NCBI RefSeq assembly: GCF_016124105.1 | Contig: NZ_JADGMQ010000023.1 | Span: forward strand, 1 to 47,966 | DNA: 47,966 nucleotides | DNA from: Aquamicrobium zhengzhouense | Lineage (GTDB): Bacteria > Pseudomonadota > Alphaproteobacteria > Rhizobiales > Rhizobiaceae | Direction of reading: 5' to 3' | In this document: in pieces, positions 7,710 through 15,768 of the stretch | Layout: the number at the start of each line of letters is the position of its first letter | Position numbering within the stretch: position 1 is the stretch's first letter | Translations under genes and position numbers: made by a program | Notes under the pieces: generated by a model | Database searches by the model: none | What the model saw: the letters and a program-made list of their open reading frames with translations, nothing else | What the model was told of the DNA's origin: nothing

Positions 7710-9293
7710 ATGGCCGAAACCATAACCGACGCGGTGTCGCGCCGCCGCACCTTCGCGATCATCGCCCACCCCGACGCGGGTAAGACCACCCTCACCGAGA
7801 AGCTACTGCTGTTCGGTGGTGCCATCCAGCTTGCCGGCGAGGTCAAGGCGAAGAAGGACAAGATCCAGACGCGCTCTGACTGGATGAAGATCGAACGCGA
7901 ACGCGGCATTTCGGTCGTCACTTCGGTGATGACCTTCGAATATGGCGGCAACGTCTTCAACCTGCTCGATACACCGGGTCACGAAGACTTTGCGGACGAC
8001 ACCTACCGTACCTTGTCGGCGGTGGACTCCGCTGTGATGGTGGTGGACGCTGCGAGAGGTATTGAGCCGCGTACGCTCAAGCTTTTCGAAGTCTGCCGCA
8101 TGCGCGACATTCCGATCATCACCTTCGTCAACAAGATGGACCGTGAGGCGCGCAACACCTACGAGATCCTTGACGAGATCGAACAGAAGCTGGCGCTGGA
8201 CACAGCGCCGATCACCTGGCCGATCGGGCAGGGGAAGAGCTTCGCTGGCACGTACCATCTTGCCGAGAACGCCGTTCGCCGTGGCGATTCGGAAGAAGAG
8301 CGGACCAAGGTCAACGGTCCGGATTCCAACTGGGCGGCAGGTCTGCTGCCCCAGAACGAGCGCGAACAGTTCATCGAAGAGACAGACCTCGCCCGCGAGG
8401 CATGCCGGCCCTTCGATCTTCAGTCCTATCGTGAAGGCCATCTGACTCCGGTCTTCTTCGGTTCGGCGCTGCGCAATTACGGTGTTCGCGATCTGATTGA
8501 AGCGCTGGGCGAATGGGCTCCCGCGCCGCGCGCGCAAGAAGCCGACAGCCGTACGGTCGAGGCGACTGAAGAGAAGATGACCTCGTTCGTCTTCAAAATT
8601 CAGGCGAATATGGACCCCAATCACCGGGACCGCATTGCTTTCGTCCGTGTCTGCTCCGGAACCTTGCAGCGCGGCATGAAGGCAAAGCTTGTCCGCACCG
8701 GAAAGGCGGTTCCGCTGACGGCACCGCAATTCTTCTTCGCACGCTCGCGCTCGACCGCCGATGAAGCCTATCCGGGTGACGTCGTGGGCATTCCGAACCA
8801 TGGCACCTTGCGCATCGGTGACACCTTGACCGAAGGCGAGGACATCGTCTTCCGCGGCGTGCCGAACTTTGCAGCTGAAATCCTCCGTCGCGTTCGCCTC
8901 GGCGATCCGATGAAGGCAAAGAAGCTGAGAGAAGCCCTGCAGCAGATGGCCGAGGAAGGCGTCGTTCAGCTCTTCACCCCCGAAGATGGTTCTCCGGCCA
9001 TCGTCGGCGTGGTCGGCGCGCTGCAGCTCGACGTCCTCAAGGAACGTCTCAGCATCGAATACGGCCTTCCGGTCGACTTCGAAGTTGCGCGCTTTTCGGT
9101 CTGCCGCTGGATCTCGGCAGGTTCAGATGCTGATCTCGATCGCTTCATTGAGACCCATCGTGGCGATATCGCCCGTGACCTTGATGGGGATCCGGTGTTC
9201 CTTGCCCAGCACGAATTCGGCCTTAACTATGAGGCAGAGCGCTGGAAGGCGATCAGCTTCGCTGCAATCAAGGACTATCAGGTACGCAACTGA
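7710..9293 (+). CDS. prfC: Peptide chain release factor 3 (RF3)
   Basis: 527 residues, matching the roughly 529 of E. coli RF3. RF3 is the GTPase that removes RF1 or RF2 from the ribosome after termination. The G domain shows G1 AHPDAGKTT (about 19-27), G2 ERERGISVVTSV, G3 DTPGHEDFADD and G4 NKMDRE; the GISVV switch separates RF3 from EF-G and EF-Tu. Domains II and III follow (for example FKIQANMDPNHRDR). The start MAETITDAV fits the family. The 85-base gap before it contains a small GGGCGGC/GCCGCCC hairpin (about 7662-7690). The gene precedes the helicase gene by 146 bases on the same strand. Confidence 0.96.
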   Translation: MAETITDAVSRRRTFAIIAHPDAGKTTLTEKLLLFGGAIQLAGEVKAKKDKIQTRSDWMKIERERGISVVTSVMTFEYGGNVFNLLDTPGHEDFADDTYRTLSAVDSAVMVVDAARGIEPRTLKLFEVCRMRDIPIITFVNKMDREARNTYEILDEIEQKLALDTAPITWPIGQGKSFAGTYHLAENAVRRGDSEEERTKVNGPDSNWAAGLLPQNEREQFIEETDLAREACRPFDLQSYREGHLTPVFFGSALRNYGVRDLIEALGEWAPAPRAQEADSRTVEATEEKMTSFVFKIQANMDPNHRDRIAFVRVCSGTLQRGMKAKLVRTGKAVPLTAPQFFFARSRSTADEAYPGDVVGIPNHGTLRIGDTLTEGEDIVFRGVPNFAAEILRRVRLGDPMKAKKLREALQQMAEEGVVQLFTPEDGSPAIVGVVGALQLDVLKERLSIEYGLPVDFEVARFSVCRWISAGSDADLDRFIETHRGDIARDLDGDPVFLAQHEFGLNYEAERWKAISFAAIKDYQVRN

Positions 9294-9335
9294 AACGCGG
9301 CTTCGGCGTTTCCCGCTGAGGCCTATATACTTTTT

Positions 9336-9366
9336 GCGCCATGCGAATTAAAAGCTCGCATGGCGC
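9336..9366 (+). promoter_or_regulatory. Perfect 11-bp hairpin in the helicase leader
   Basis: GCGCCATGCGA (9336-9346) and TCGCATGGCGC (9356-9366) form a perfect stem around a nine-base A-rich loop. It follows a TATATAC box (9324-9330) that could be a -10 element, so a transcript starting there would begin close to this stem and run about 75 bases to the helicase ATG. The direct repeat ATCGATTGTATCGATTG lies just downstream (about 9389-9405). No T-run follows on either strand, so this is not a typical terminator for prfC. Confidence 0.5.
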
Positions 9367-9439
9367 GTGCTCGATTAAACGGCATGGCATCGATTGTATC
9401 GATTGCTGCCTCGCGCAAATTCCGAAAGACATTCGCACA

Positions 9440-11317
9440 ATGACTCAAATTGAAGGCATCGTTCCGGCCCTTGCTGCCGCTTTGGCGACGCGCGGCTATG
9501 CCGATCTGACCCCCGTACAGAAAGCGGTGATCGCGCCTGAGCTGGCCGGAAGCGACGTCCTCGTCTCGGCACAGACGGGTTCGGGCAAGACTGTAGCTTT
9601 TGGGCTGGCAATTGCCCCGACCGTGCTCGGCGAGAGCGAACGGTTCGGCCGGGCCGAGCTTCCCTATGCACTTGCCGTTGCTCCGACCCGTGAACTGGCA
9701 CAGCAGGTGCGCCGCGAGCTGGAATGGCTCTACGCTGAAACCGGGGCGGTGATCGCCTCCTGCGTTGGTGGCATGGATATGCGCACCGAACGTCGCGCTC
9801 TCGAGCGTGGCGCACACATCGTCGTCGGCACGCCCGGACGTCTGCGCGACCACATCACGCGCGGCGGTCTCGATATGTCGCAGATGCGCGCCGTGGTGCT
9901 CGATGAAGCAGACGAAATGCTCGATCTCGGCTTTCGTGAAGATCTCGAATTCATCCTGGAATCGGCCCCTGAAGATCGTCGCACCTTGCTGTTCTCGGCA
10001 ACGGTTCCGCCAGCGATCGAGAAGATGGCGAAGAATTATCAGCGTGACGCCGTTCGCGTCTCGACTGCGTCCGAGCGCAAGCAGCATGTCGACATCGAGT
10101 ACCGTGCGCTGACGGTGGCGCCGAGCGACCGCGAAAACGCGATCATCAACGTGCTGCGCTATTACGATGCGCGCAATGCGCTGGTGTTCTGCTCGACAAG
10201 AGCTGCGGTCAATCATCTGATGGCCCGCTTCAACAATCGCGGTTTCCAGGTCGTCGCACTGTCGGGCGAACTGAGCCAGAACGAGCGCATGCATGCTCTT
10301 CAGGCGATGCGCGATGGTCGCGCCAAAGTGTGCATCGCAACCGACGTTGCCGCGCGTGGTATTGACCTGCCGCACCTTGACCTCGTCGTGCACGCCGACC
10401 TTCCGACCAATCCGGATACCTTGCTGCACCGCTCGGGCCGTACGGGCCGAGCCGGCCGCAAGGGCGTCAGCGCCCTGATTGTCCCGACGAATCTGCGCCG
10501 CAAGGCTGATCGTCTGCTGCAAAATGCGAAGATCGTCGCCGAGTGGACCAGTCCGCCGTCAGCCGATGAAGTTTCGAAGCGTGACGATGAGCGCATGATG
10601 TCCGATCCCCTGCTGCAGGGGGCTGTCGGCGAAGAAGAGGCCGAGGCCGTTGCCGCGCTGATCGAGACCTATGGCGCCGATCGGATCGCCGCTGCCTTTG
10701 TTCGCCAATGGCGATCCGGCCGCTCTGCGCCAGAGGAATTGATCGAACTCTCCGTCTTCAGCGCGCCGACGGATCGTGGCGAACGCCGCGAGCCGGCCGC
10801 TCCCCGCGAGGAGTTTGGCGAAAGCGTCTGGTTCACCATTTCAGCCGGCCGCCGCCAAAGCGCGGAGCCGCGCTGGCTGATCCCGCTGCTGTGCCGCGTC
10901 GGCAAGATCACCAAGGCGGAAATCGGCGCGATCAAGATGCAGCCGGAAGAAACTTATGTTCAGATCGCTGCTGCGCGCGCCGATGGGTTTGAAAAGTCAG
11001 TTGGCAAGGCGGGGGAACTCCAGAACGGCATTACCATTTCTCGCATGAACGGCGCTCCGGATTTCAGCCGCTCGGCTGGTCGTTCAGGCTATGCAGATCG
11101 CGCGCCTCATGGCGAACGTGGTCCAAAGCCGGAATGGAAGCAAAAGCGTGCTTTTGGCGACAGCCGTGGTCCGCGCAAGGAAGGCTGGCAGGAGCGCAAG
11201 CCCTTTGATGGACCTTCAGCCGATGGACCGGCACGCAAGCCGTGGGCGAAGAAGCCAGGCAAGGCGGCTCCGGCTGCAAAACCAGGCTGGGCCGCTAAAA
11301 AGCCGAAGCGCAGCTGA
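9440..11317 (+). CDS. DEAD-box ATP-dependent RNA helicase with DbpA-type RNA-binding domain
   Basis: 625 residues from the ATG at 9440. The helicase core has the Q-motif region (TPVQ, about 25), motif I AQTGSGKT (44-51), PTRELA, TPGR, DEAD (155-158), SAT (186-188) and HRSGRTGRAGR (330-340). A DbpA-like RNA-binding domain covers about 462-525, and the last 90 residues are a basic, Gly/Lys/Pro-rich tail. This architecture is that of DeaD/CsdA/DbpA helicases that act in ribosome assembly or mRNA turnover; which one cannot be decided here. The ribosome binding site is weak (GAAAGA). A structured leader lies upstream. An in-frame extension back to 9341 would run through the hairpin and is unlikely. 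Confidence 0.92.
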   Translation: MTQIEGIVPALAAALATRGYADLTPVQKAVIAPELAGSDVLVSAQTGSGKTVAFGLAIAPTVLGESERFGRAELPYALAVAPTRELAQQVRRELEWLYAETGAVIASCVGGMDMRTERRALERGAHIVVGTPGRLRDHITRGGLDMSQMRAVVLDEADEMLDLGFREDLEFILESAPEDRRTLLFSATVPPAIEKMAKNYQRDAVRVSTASERKQHVDIEYRALTVAPSDRENAIINVLRYYDARNALVFCSTRAAVNHLMARFNNRGFQVVALSGELSQNERMHALQAMRDGRAKVCIATDVAARGIDLPHLDLVVHADLPTNPDTLLHRSGRTGRAGRKGVSALIVPTNLRRKADRLLQNAKIVAEWTSPPSADEVSKRDDERMMSDPLLQGAVGEEEAEAVAALIETYGADRIAAAFVRQWRSGRSAPEELIELSVFSAPTDRGERREPAAPREEFGESVWFTISAGRRQSAEPRWLIPLLCRVGKITKAEIGAIKMQPEETYVQIAAARADGFEKSVGKAGELQNGITISRMNGAPDFSRSAGRSGYADRAPHGERGPKPEWKQKRAFGDSRGPRKEGWQERKPFDGPSADGPARKPWAKKPGKAAPAAKPGWAAKKPKRS

Positions 11318-11360
11318 CAGGACGGCTGACGCTCCTGGACGAATGCCGGGCAAATTAATT

Positions 11361-11390
11361 TTGCATACGCAGGGCATTCGGGATTATATT
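11361..11390 (+). promoter_or_regulatory. Candidate sigma-70-type promoter of the peroxiredoxin gene
   Basis: TTGCAT (11361-11366), 18 bases, then TATATT (11385-11390). The predicted transcript would start near 11397, a few bases before the 12-bp inverted repeat at 11406-11443, leaving a leader of about 110 bases. An imperfect GAATGCC/GGCATTC inverted repeat (11341-11380) overlaps the spacer and -35 region. Confidence 0.5.
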
Positions 11391-11405
11391 TGCGCGACTA
11401 CAGAC

Positions 11406-11443
11406 ACAATGCGAAGGGATGTCTCGATATTCCTTCGCATTGT
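11406..11443 (+). promoter_or_regulatory. 12-bp inverted repeat (operator or 5' mRNA hairpin)
   Basis: ACAATGCGAAGG (11406-11417) and CCTTCGCATTGT (11432-11443) match perfectly around a 14-base loop, immediately downstream of the candidate promoter of the peroxiredoxin gene. As DNA it could be the binding site of a redox-responsive regulator; as RNA it would be a stem at the very 5' end of the message. No T-run follows, so it is not a terminator for the upstream helicase gene. Confidence 0.55.
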
Positions 11444-11507
11444 CATATGATTGCCGCCACATATTTCTACAACGCGAACTTCGCGCGATATTTCAAGGAG
11501 AACCGTC

Positions 11508-12167
11508 ATGGGCCTTCGCATTAATGATACCGCCCCGGATTTTACCGCAGAGACCACTAAAGGCACGATCAACTTCCACGAATGGCTCGGCGATAGCTGG
11601 GGCGTGTTCGTCTCTCATCCGAAGAACTTTACGCCGGTCTGCACCACCGAGCTTGGTACGATGGCGGGCCTTGAGGAAGAATTCCGCAAGCGCAACGTCA
11701 AGCTGATCGGTATTTCGGTTGACCCGGTTTCCGACCACGCACGCTGGAAGGACGATATCCGCGTCGCAACCGGCTTCTCGGTCGATTATCCGCTGATCGG
11801 TGATAGCGATCTCAAGGTTGCCAAGCTGTACGACATGCTTCCGGCAGGCGCGGGCGACTCGTCCGAGGGGCGCACCCCGGCCGACAACGCCACTGTGCGT
11901 TCGGTCTATGTCATTGGCCCGGACAAGAAGATCAAGCTGATCCTCACCTACCCGATGACCACTGGCCGCAACTTCGATGAGATCCTGCGCGCGATCGATT
12001 CGATCCAGCTGACCTCGAAGCACCAGGTTGCCACCCCGGCCAACTGGAAGCAGGGCGACGACGTCATCATCACCGCTGCTGTGTCCAATGAAGATGCGAT
12101 CAAGCGCTTCGGCTCGTTCGAGACGGTCCTGCCTTATCTGCGTAAGACCAAGCAGCCTTCCGCCTAA
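11508..12167 (+). CDS. 1-Cys peroxiredoxin (Prx6/AhpC-TSA family)
   Basis: 219 residues. Reduces hydrogen peroxide and organic hydroperoxides. The peroxidatic Cys is residue 45 in FTPVCTTELG, and no other Cys occurs in the protein, which makes it 1-Cys; the reductant must come from elsewhere, such as glutathione. The C-terminal extension after about residue 165 (HQVATPANWKQGDDVII) is typical of the Prx6 class and forms the dimer. AAGGAG precedes the ATG by eight bases. The stop codon overlaps that of the convergent YeeE/YedE gene by three bases, so the two transcripts must run into each other's 3' ends. Confidence 0.95.
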   Translation: MGLRINDTAPDFTAETTKGTINFHEWLGDSWGVFVSHPKNFTPVCTTELGTMAGLEEEFRKRNVKLIGISVDPVSDHARWKDDIRVATGFSVDYPLIGDSDLKVAKLYDMLPAGAGDSSEGRTPADNATVRSVYVIGPDKKIKLILTYPMTTGRNFDEILRAIDSIQLTSKHQVATPANWKQGDDVIITAAVSNEDAIKRFGSFETVLPYLRKTKQPSA

Positions 12168-13228
12168 TTGGCAGTTTTTGGCGCGGCGTCGACGACACGA
12201 TCGGTCACCGCCGCGCCAAACGCCATCGCACACAGTGCGATGAGCGATGATACGGCCAGGACGGAGCCTCCCGTCAGGCCTGCGCCAACGGTGCAACCCA
12301 CGGCAAGAATGCCGCCAAATCCCATCAGAGCCGCTCCTATCGCGTAGCGCCAGATCGACGGAACGCCGGGTTCTGCGAATGTGGCGATCCTGAACTCCCG
12401 CGAAGCTATCGCCGCGACCGCTGCACCGGCGAGCGTCCCGATCAAGAGCCCCTGGTCCATTCCGACAGTCTCGGTACGACCGAGCGCCAGCATCAGCGTC
12501 GAGGCGTAGGGGCGGATATAGGACAGGCTTTCAATCGCGATCGGGTCAAAGACCTGTGATGAAAGCTCGTAGGTAAAGAGCCAGCCCCCCGCGACCGCGA
12601 TCCCCACTGCAGCGCCACCAATGACGCGCCCGATGGAGGCCCGGGCGAGAGTTGCGAGGCCGAGGGCCGCGGCAAGCAACACGGCCCCGATCATGACACC
12701 GCCAGAACGTCCCGCGCCAAGCTGCGCCAGCACCTCGTTGCTGCCGATCGATGCTGTTGAATAGAGCGTGGCGACAGCGTCTCGCGCCGGAATGAGCACA
12801 CCGGCATAGGTCGCCCACCCGACAAAGGTCATCACGATCAGTGAGAAGATCGCGCGCATATTTCCGGAGGCAGCGAGAACTGTGAGGCGCGAGACGCATC
12901 CACGCGCCAGCGCCATGCCGACGCCAAACAGCAAGCCGCCAATCAATGCCCCGGACAGGCTCTGCGCTGTCGAGAAGAAGCGGGTCTCGACCGTCGATAG
13001 ATTTCCGCTGAAAATTGCCAGCTGGACGAGGAAAATTGCAGTGGCAAAGCCAGCTGCCCAGACCGCAAGTGAGCGGAGATTGCCGTCGCGTGTTGCGTGA
13101 ATGACAGCTGCTCTGGTGCAGAAGCCACTGCGCTGTGCGGCAATGCCAAACACCAATCCGAGCACAGCTCCGCCAAGCACAGCCACGGCTGGCTCCCCGA
13201 TAGCGTCAATCAGCGGAACAAAATCCAT
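12164..13228 (-). CDS. YeeE/YedE family membrane transporter (putative thiosulfate/sulfur-compound carrier)
   Basis: 354 residues with about nine to eleven membrane segments. The conserved Cys positions of this family are present in RSGFCTRAAVIH, ARGCVSRLTVLAASGN and AVGCTVGAGLTGGS; in the thiosulfate transporter TsuA such Cys relay the substrate. The protein is a single-chain form with two related halves. The start at 13228 (MDFVPLI) is chosen because AAGGA lies eight bases before it; upstream in-frame starts reach 13348 but would add a polar stretch. No rhodanese or TusA gene is adjacent. It converges with the peroxiredoxin gene, with overlapping stop codons. Confidence 0.85.
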   Translation of the reverse strand: MDFVPLIDAIGEPAVAVLGGAVLGLVFGIAAQRSGFCTRAAVIHATRDGNLRSLAVWAAGFATAIFLVQLAIFSGNLSTVETRFFSTAQSLSGALIGGLLFGVGMALARGCVSRLTVLAASGNMRAIFSLIVMTFVGWATYAGVLIPARDAVATLYSTASIGSNEVLAQLGAGRSGGVMIGAVLLAAALGLATLARASIGRVIGGAAVGIAVAGGWLFTYELSSQVFDPIAIESLSYIRPYASTLMLALGRTETVGMDQGLLIGTLAGAAVAAIASREFRIATFAEPGVPSIWRYAIGAALMGFGGILAVGCTVGAGLTGGSVLAVSSLIALCAMAFGAAVTDRVVDAAPKTAN

Positions 13229-13337
13229 CCCCACCATCCTTGCTTGTGATTGCGGAGAATTACCCGATTGCAACCGTGCCGTCGACAAGAAGGCTTCATG
13301 CACGGCGCCAACACAGCTTCGGCGCACAATTGCGGTG

Positions 13338-13349
13338 GTTGTCGACAAC
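13338..13349. promoter_or_regulatory. Palindrome between divergent transporter and carboxypeptidase genes
   Basis: GTTGTCGACAAC is a perfect 12-bp palindrome in the 211-base divergent intergenic region, 110 bases upstream of the transporter start and 91 bases upstream of the lipoprotein start. It could be an operator serving either gene; a related GTCGACAAG occurs at 13283-13291. No nearby regulator gene supports a specific assignment. Confidence 0.25.
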
Positions 13350-13439
13350 TACAAGCTGCGGCATGATGAGCGTCGAATTTTTTGATTCAGCACGGGTGGG
13401 ATGGTGGAAGTCGCAGTCAATGCCGCAAGGATCGCAGCT

Positions 13440-14273
13440 GTGCGTATCCTCTCCCTGTTCTTCGTGCTGGTTGCACTTTCAGCCTGTACGACGCAATCCG
13501 TGATGCAATCGGCGGTTACGCCGCTTTCATCGGAAAAATACGCGGCAATCGTCGTCGATACGAATAATGGAAGAGTTCTCTTCCAGGAGAATGCCCGCGA
13601 TCTTCGCTATCCGGCATCGCTGACGAAGATGATGACCCTCTACATGCTGTTTGAGGCGATGGATGAGGGACGTATCGGACCGCAGGACGAGATCCCGGTA
13701 TCGGCCTATGCAGCAAAAAGGCCGCCGTCGAAAATCGGGCTGAAAGCCGGACAAAGCATCGACGTGCGCACGGCTATCCTCGCGCTCTCCGTCCGCTCGG
13801 CCAATGATGTGGCGGCTGCGATCGGCGAGCATCTGGGCGGCAGCGAAGATCGTTTTGCCGCCATGATGACCGCCAAGGCACGCTCGCTTGGCATGCAATC
13901 GACAGTCTTTCGCAACGCCTCCGGTCTGCCGGATGAGGGGCAGCGGACCACCGCCTACGATATGGCGATCCTCGCCATGTCGTTGCGCAAGCGCTTTCCC
14001 CACCACTATCACTATTTCGGCAATCGTGAGTTTTCCTACGCCGGGAAGGTCATTCGCGGGCACAACAATCTGCTTGGACGTGTCGCCGGTGTCGATGGCC
14101 TGAAGACGGGCTACATCCGCGCATCAGGCTTCAATCTCGCCACCTCCGTCGGGCGCGGAGGCCGCCGCATTGTTGCGATTGTGATGGGTGGCGAAAGTGC
14201 AAAGGCACGCGACGCCCACATGGAAGAGCTGATCGAATATTATCTGCCGCGCGCCTCGCTCGCGGGCGCATAG
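13440..14273 (+). CDS. D-alanyl-D-alanine carboxypeptidase-like serine hydrolase, lipoprotein
   Basis: 277 residues. The three active-site elements of low-molecular-weight penicillin-binding proteins are present: SLTK (nucleophile Ser and Lys), SAN (within SVRSANDVAA) and KTG (LKTGYIRASG). It would trim the terminal D-Ala from peptidoglycan side chains. The GTG at 13440 is the preferred start because AAGGA lies eight bases upstream and it yields a textbook lipoprotein signal (MRILSLFFVLVALSAC, lipid-modified Cys 16). An ATG at 13401 would add 13 residues. The C-terminal half of the DacA/PBP5 fold (the beta-rich domain) is missing, so the protein is short for the family, like several rhizobial members. 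Confidence 0.88.
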   Translation: MRILSLFFVLVALSACTTQSVMQSAVTPLSSEKYAAIVVDTNNGRVLFQENARDLRYPASLTKMMTLYMLFEAMDEGRIGPQDEIPVSAYAAKRPPSKIGLKAGQSIDVRTAILALSVRSANDVAAAIGEHLGGSEDRFAAMMTAKARSLGMQSTVFRNASGLPDEGQRTTAYDMAILAMSLRKRFPHHYHYFGNREFSYAGKVIRGHNNLLGRVAGVDGLKTGYIRASGFNLATSVGRGGRRIVAIVMGGESAKARDAHMEELIEYYLPRASLAGA

Positions 14274-14277
14274 CCGA

Positions 14278-15048
14278 TCAGTTGCGATAATTCGAACCTT
14301 CCTCGTCGAGGATCGCCTTCAGTTCCTGCAAATGGCGCTGGGCGTTGTCGACGGGATAATTGTCGTTTTGCCTTGCGACGGTCTCGGCAACCTCGTCTGA
14401 CAATATGCGCAGGGGTTTTCCGGTCCACAGCGCCTTGATGTAGGTCTCGCACGCGCGTTCGAAATAATAGAGGCGGTCGAACGTGTCGCCGACCGTCTCG
14501 CCTATGACGAGCACGCCATGATTGCCCATCACCATGACTTTGACCTTCGGCTCGCTGAGCAGCCTTGAGCAGCGTTCGCCCTCATCTTCGAACGCCAGAC
14601 CACCATAATGTTCGTCGATGACGACACGGTTGAAGAACATCGCTGAATTCTGATCGACCGGCAGCAGTCTGGAATCGGCAAGCGAGGCGAGGACAGTCGC
14701 GTGCACCGAATGAACGTGCATGACGCAGCGCGCATGCGGGCAGTTGCGATGGATCGCGCCATGAAGCCCCCATGCGGTCGGGTCCGGTGCATCGGCGCGC
14801 TTCATCGTGTCAGGATCATTTGCATCGATCAGCAGCAGATCGCTCGCCTTGATGCGTGAAAAATGCATCTGGTTCGGGTTGATCAGCAACCTTGTTCCTG
14901 CATCGTCGACGGCAAGCGAGAAATGGTTCGCGACCGCCTCATGCATGTTCATTCGCGCGGCCCAGCGAAAGGCGGCGGCGAGATCGATGCGTTGCTCGTA
15001 GAAAGGAAGATTGCCGCTGACTGGCGCGTTAAGTCGGGTAATGCTCAT
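14278..15048 (-). CDS. Class II aldolase/adducin domain protein
   Basis: 256 residues. The zinc-binding HVHSVH (about 115-120) and the later GNHGVLVIG with a third His (about 176) match the class II aldolase/adducin fold found in fuculose-phosphate aldolase and ribulose-phosphate epimerase; many members of this size have no assigned substrate. It could be an aldolase or a decarboxylase-like enzyme. GGGAGG precedes the ATG. It lies 71 bases downstream of the UreE-like gene on the same strand and could be the last gene of a transcript that includes the RidA and ABC-transporter genes. Its stop is four bases from the convergent carboxypeptidase stop. Confidence 0.82.
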   Translation of the reverse strand: MSITRLNAPVSGNLPFYEQRIDLAAAFRWAARMNMHEAVANHFSLAVDDAGTRLLINPNQMHFSRIKASDLLLIDANDPDTMKRADAPDPTAWGLHGAIHRNCPHARCVMHVHSVHATVLASLADSRLLPVDQNSAMFFNRVVIDEHYGGLAFEDEGERCSRLLSEPKVKVMVMGNHGVLVIGETVGDTFDRLYYFERACETYIKALWTGKPLRILSDEVAETVARQNDNYPVDNAQRHLQELKAILDEEGSNYRN

Positions 15049-15119
15049 CTCGTCCTCCCAGAGCCAAGGAGCGAGCTTATCGCAGGGTCAGCAGCGAGGA
15101 AAGTGAGGCTTGCACTGCC

Positions 15120-15674
15120 TCAGTGATGATGGCCGCATCCGCAATTCGGTCCATGATCGTGATGGTGGGCATGATCGTGATGATGTGCCGCCATATGGCC
15201 CTGTCTGGCTTGTGTCGCCGGCAGCGGGTGAAACGATCCCGAGACCTCGATCAGCTGCGCTCCAAGGTGACGCAGCTTCTCTCCGATCTCTCCATTGCGC
15301 AGGATCAGGATGCGTTCTGCGCTGGCATCCATGGCGACCTGCTGGCTGCCAAGCGCCCAGGAAAGCGCAAGAAGATGCGGAAGATCACGCCCGCTTATTT
15401 CAAGCAGTTCCTCGTCCGCATCAGCAATTTCGACCGTCCTGCGATCCTCAAGCACCAGCCGGTCACCGGAGCGCAGTTCAACTGCCTCGAGCAGATCCAC
15501 CAGGATCTTTTGGCCGTCAGTCGTCTGCAGCACCTTGCGCCGCAATTGCCGCTCGTCATGGGCAAGGGCAATGACGCCCAGGGCGGCAGCAGCGTCAGCC
15601 GGAACCTTGTCCGCGCGCAAGAAGCTCTCTGCCCGGGGCAGCTGGGTGAAGTCGGTTTTGATGTCGAGTTTCAT
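15120..15674 (-). CDS. UreE-like urease accessory protein (orphan, altered metal site)
   Basis: 184 residues. The N-terminal beta domain (ERQLRRKVL, LRSGDRLVLEDRRTVEI) and the C-terminal ferredoxin-like domain followed by a His-rich tail (HHHDHAHHHDHG, then CGCGHHH) are those of UreE, the dimeric nickel chaperone for urease. The usual LAWHLGNRH block is LSWALGSQQ here, and the LRDHV His position is replaced (LRNGE), so the central dimer-interface nickel site is lost, while the terminal His/Cys tail remains. No urease gene is in the window. A SD-like AGAGG lies ten bases before the ATG. It may be a relic, a metal buffer, or a partner of a urease elsewhere. Confidence 0.8.
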   Translation of the reverse strand: MKLDIKTDFTQLPRAESFLRADKVPADAAAALGVIALAHDERQLRRKVLQTTDGQKILVDLLEAVELRSGDRLVLEDRRTVEIADADEELLEISGRDLPHLLALSWALGSQQVAMDASAERILILRNGEIGEKLRHLGAQLIEVSGSFHPLPATQARQGHMAAHHHDHAHHHDHGPNCGCGHHH

Positions 15675-15768
15675 GCGTTGAGCGCCTCTTTTGCCTGGCC
15701 TTGGTAGCGGCTGAGCCTTGAGATAGGCGCTGGGTCGCGATGAGTCGACGGCTTTCTTGGTTAAAGGA

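Noticed and set aside
7803-8801. 332-residue minus-strand frame opposite prfC
   Set aside because: Lies wholly within the RF3 gene and shows no motif or ribosome binding site.
9323-10522. 399-residue minus-strand frame opposite the helicase gene
   Set aside because: Shadow of the GC-rich helicase coding sequence; no recognisable domain.
15120-15674. UreE as evidence for a urease operon here
   Set aside because: No urease subunit or other accessory gene lies in the window, and the core metal residues are changed.
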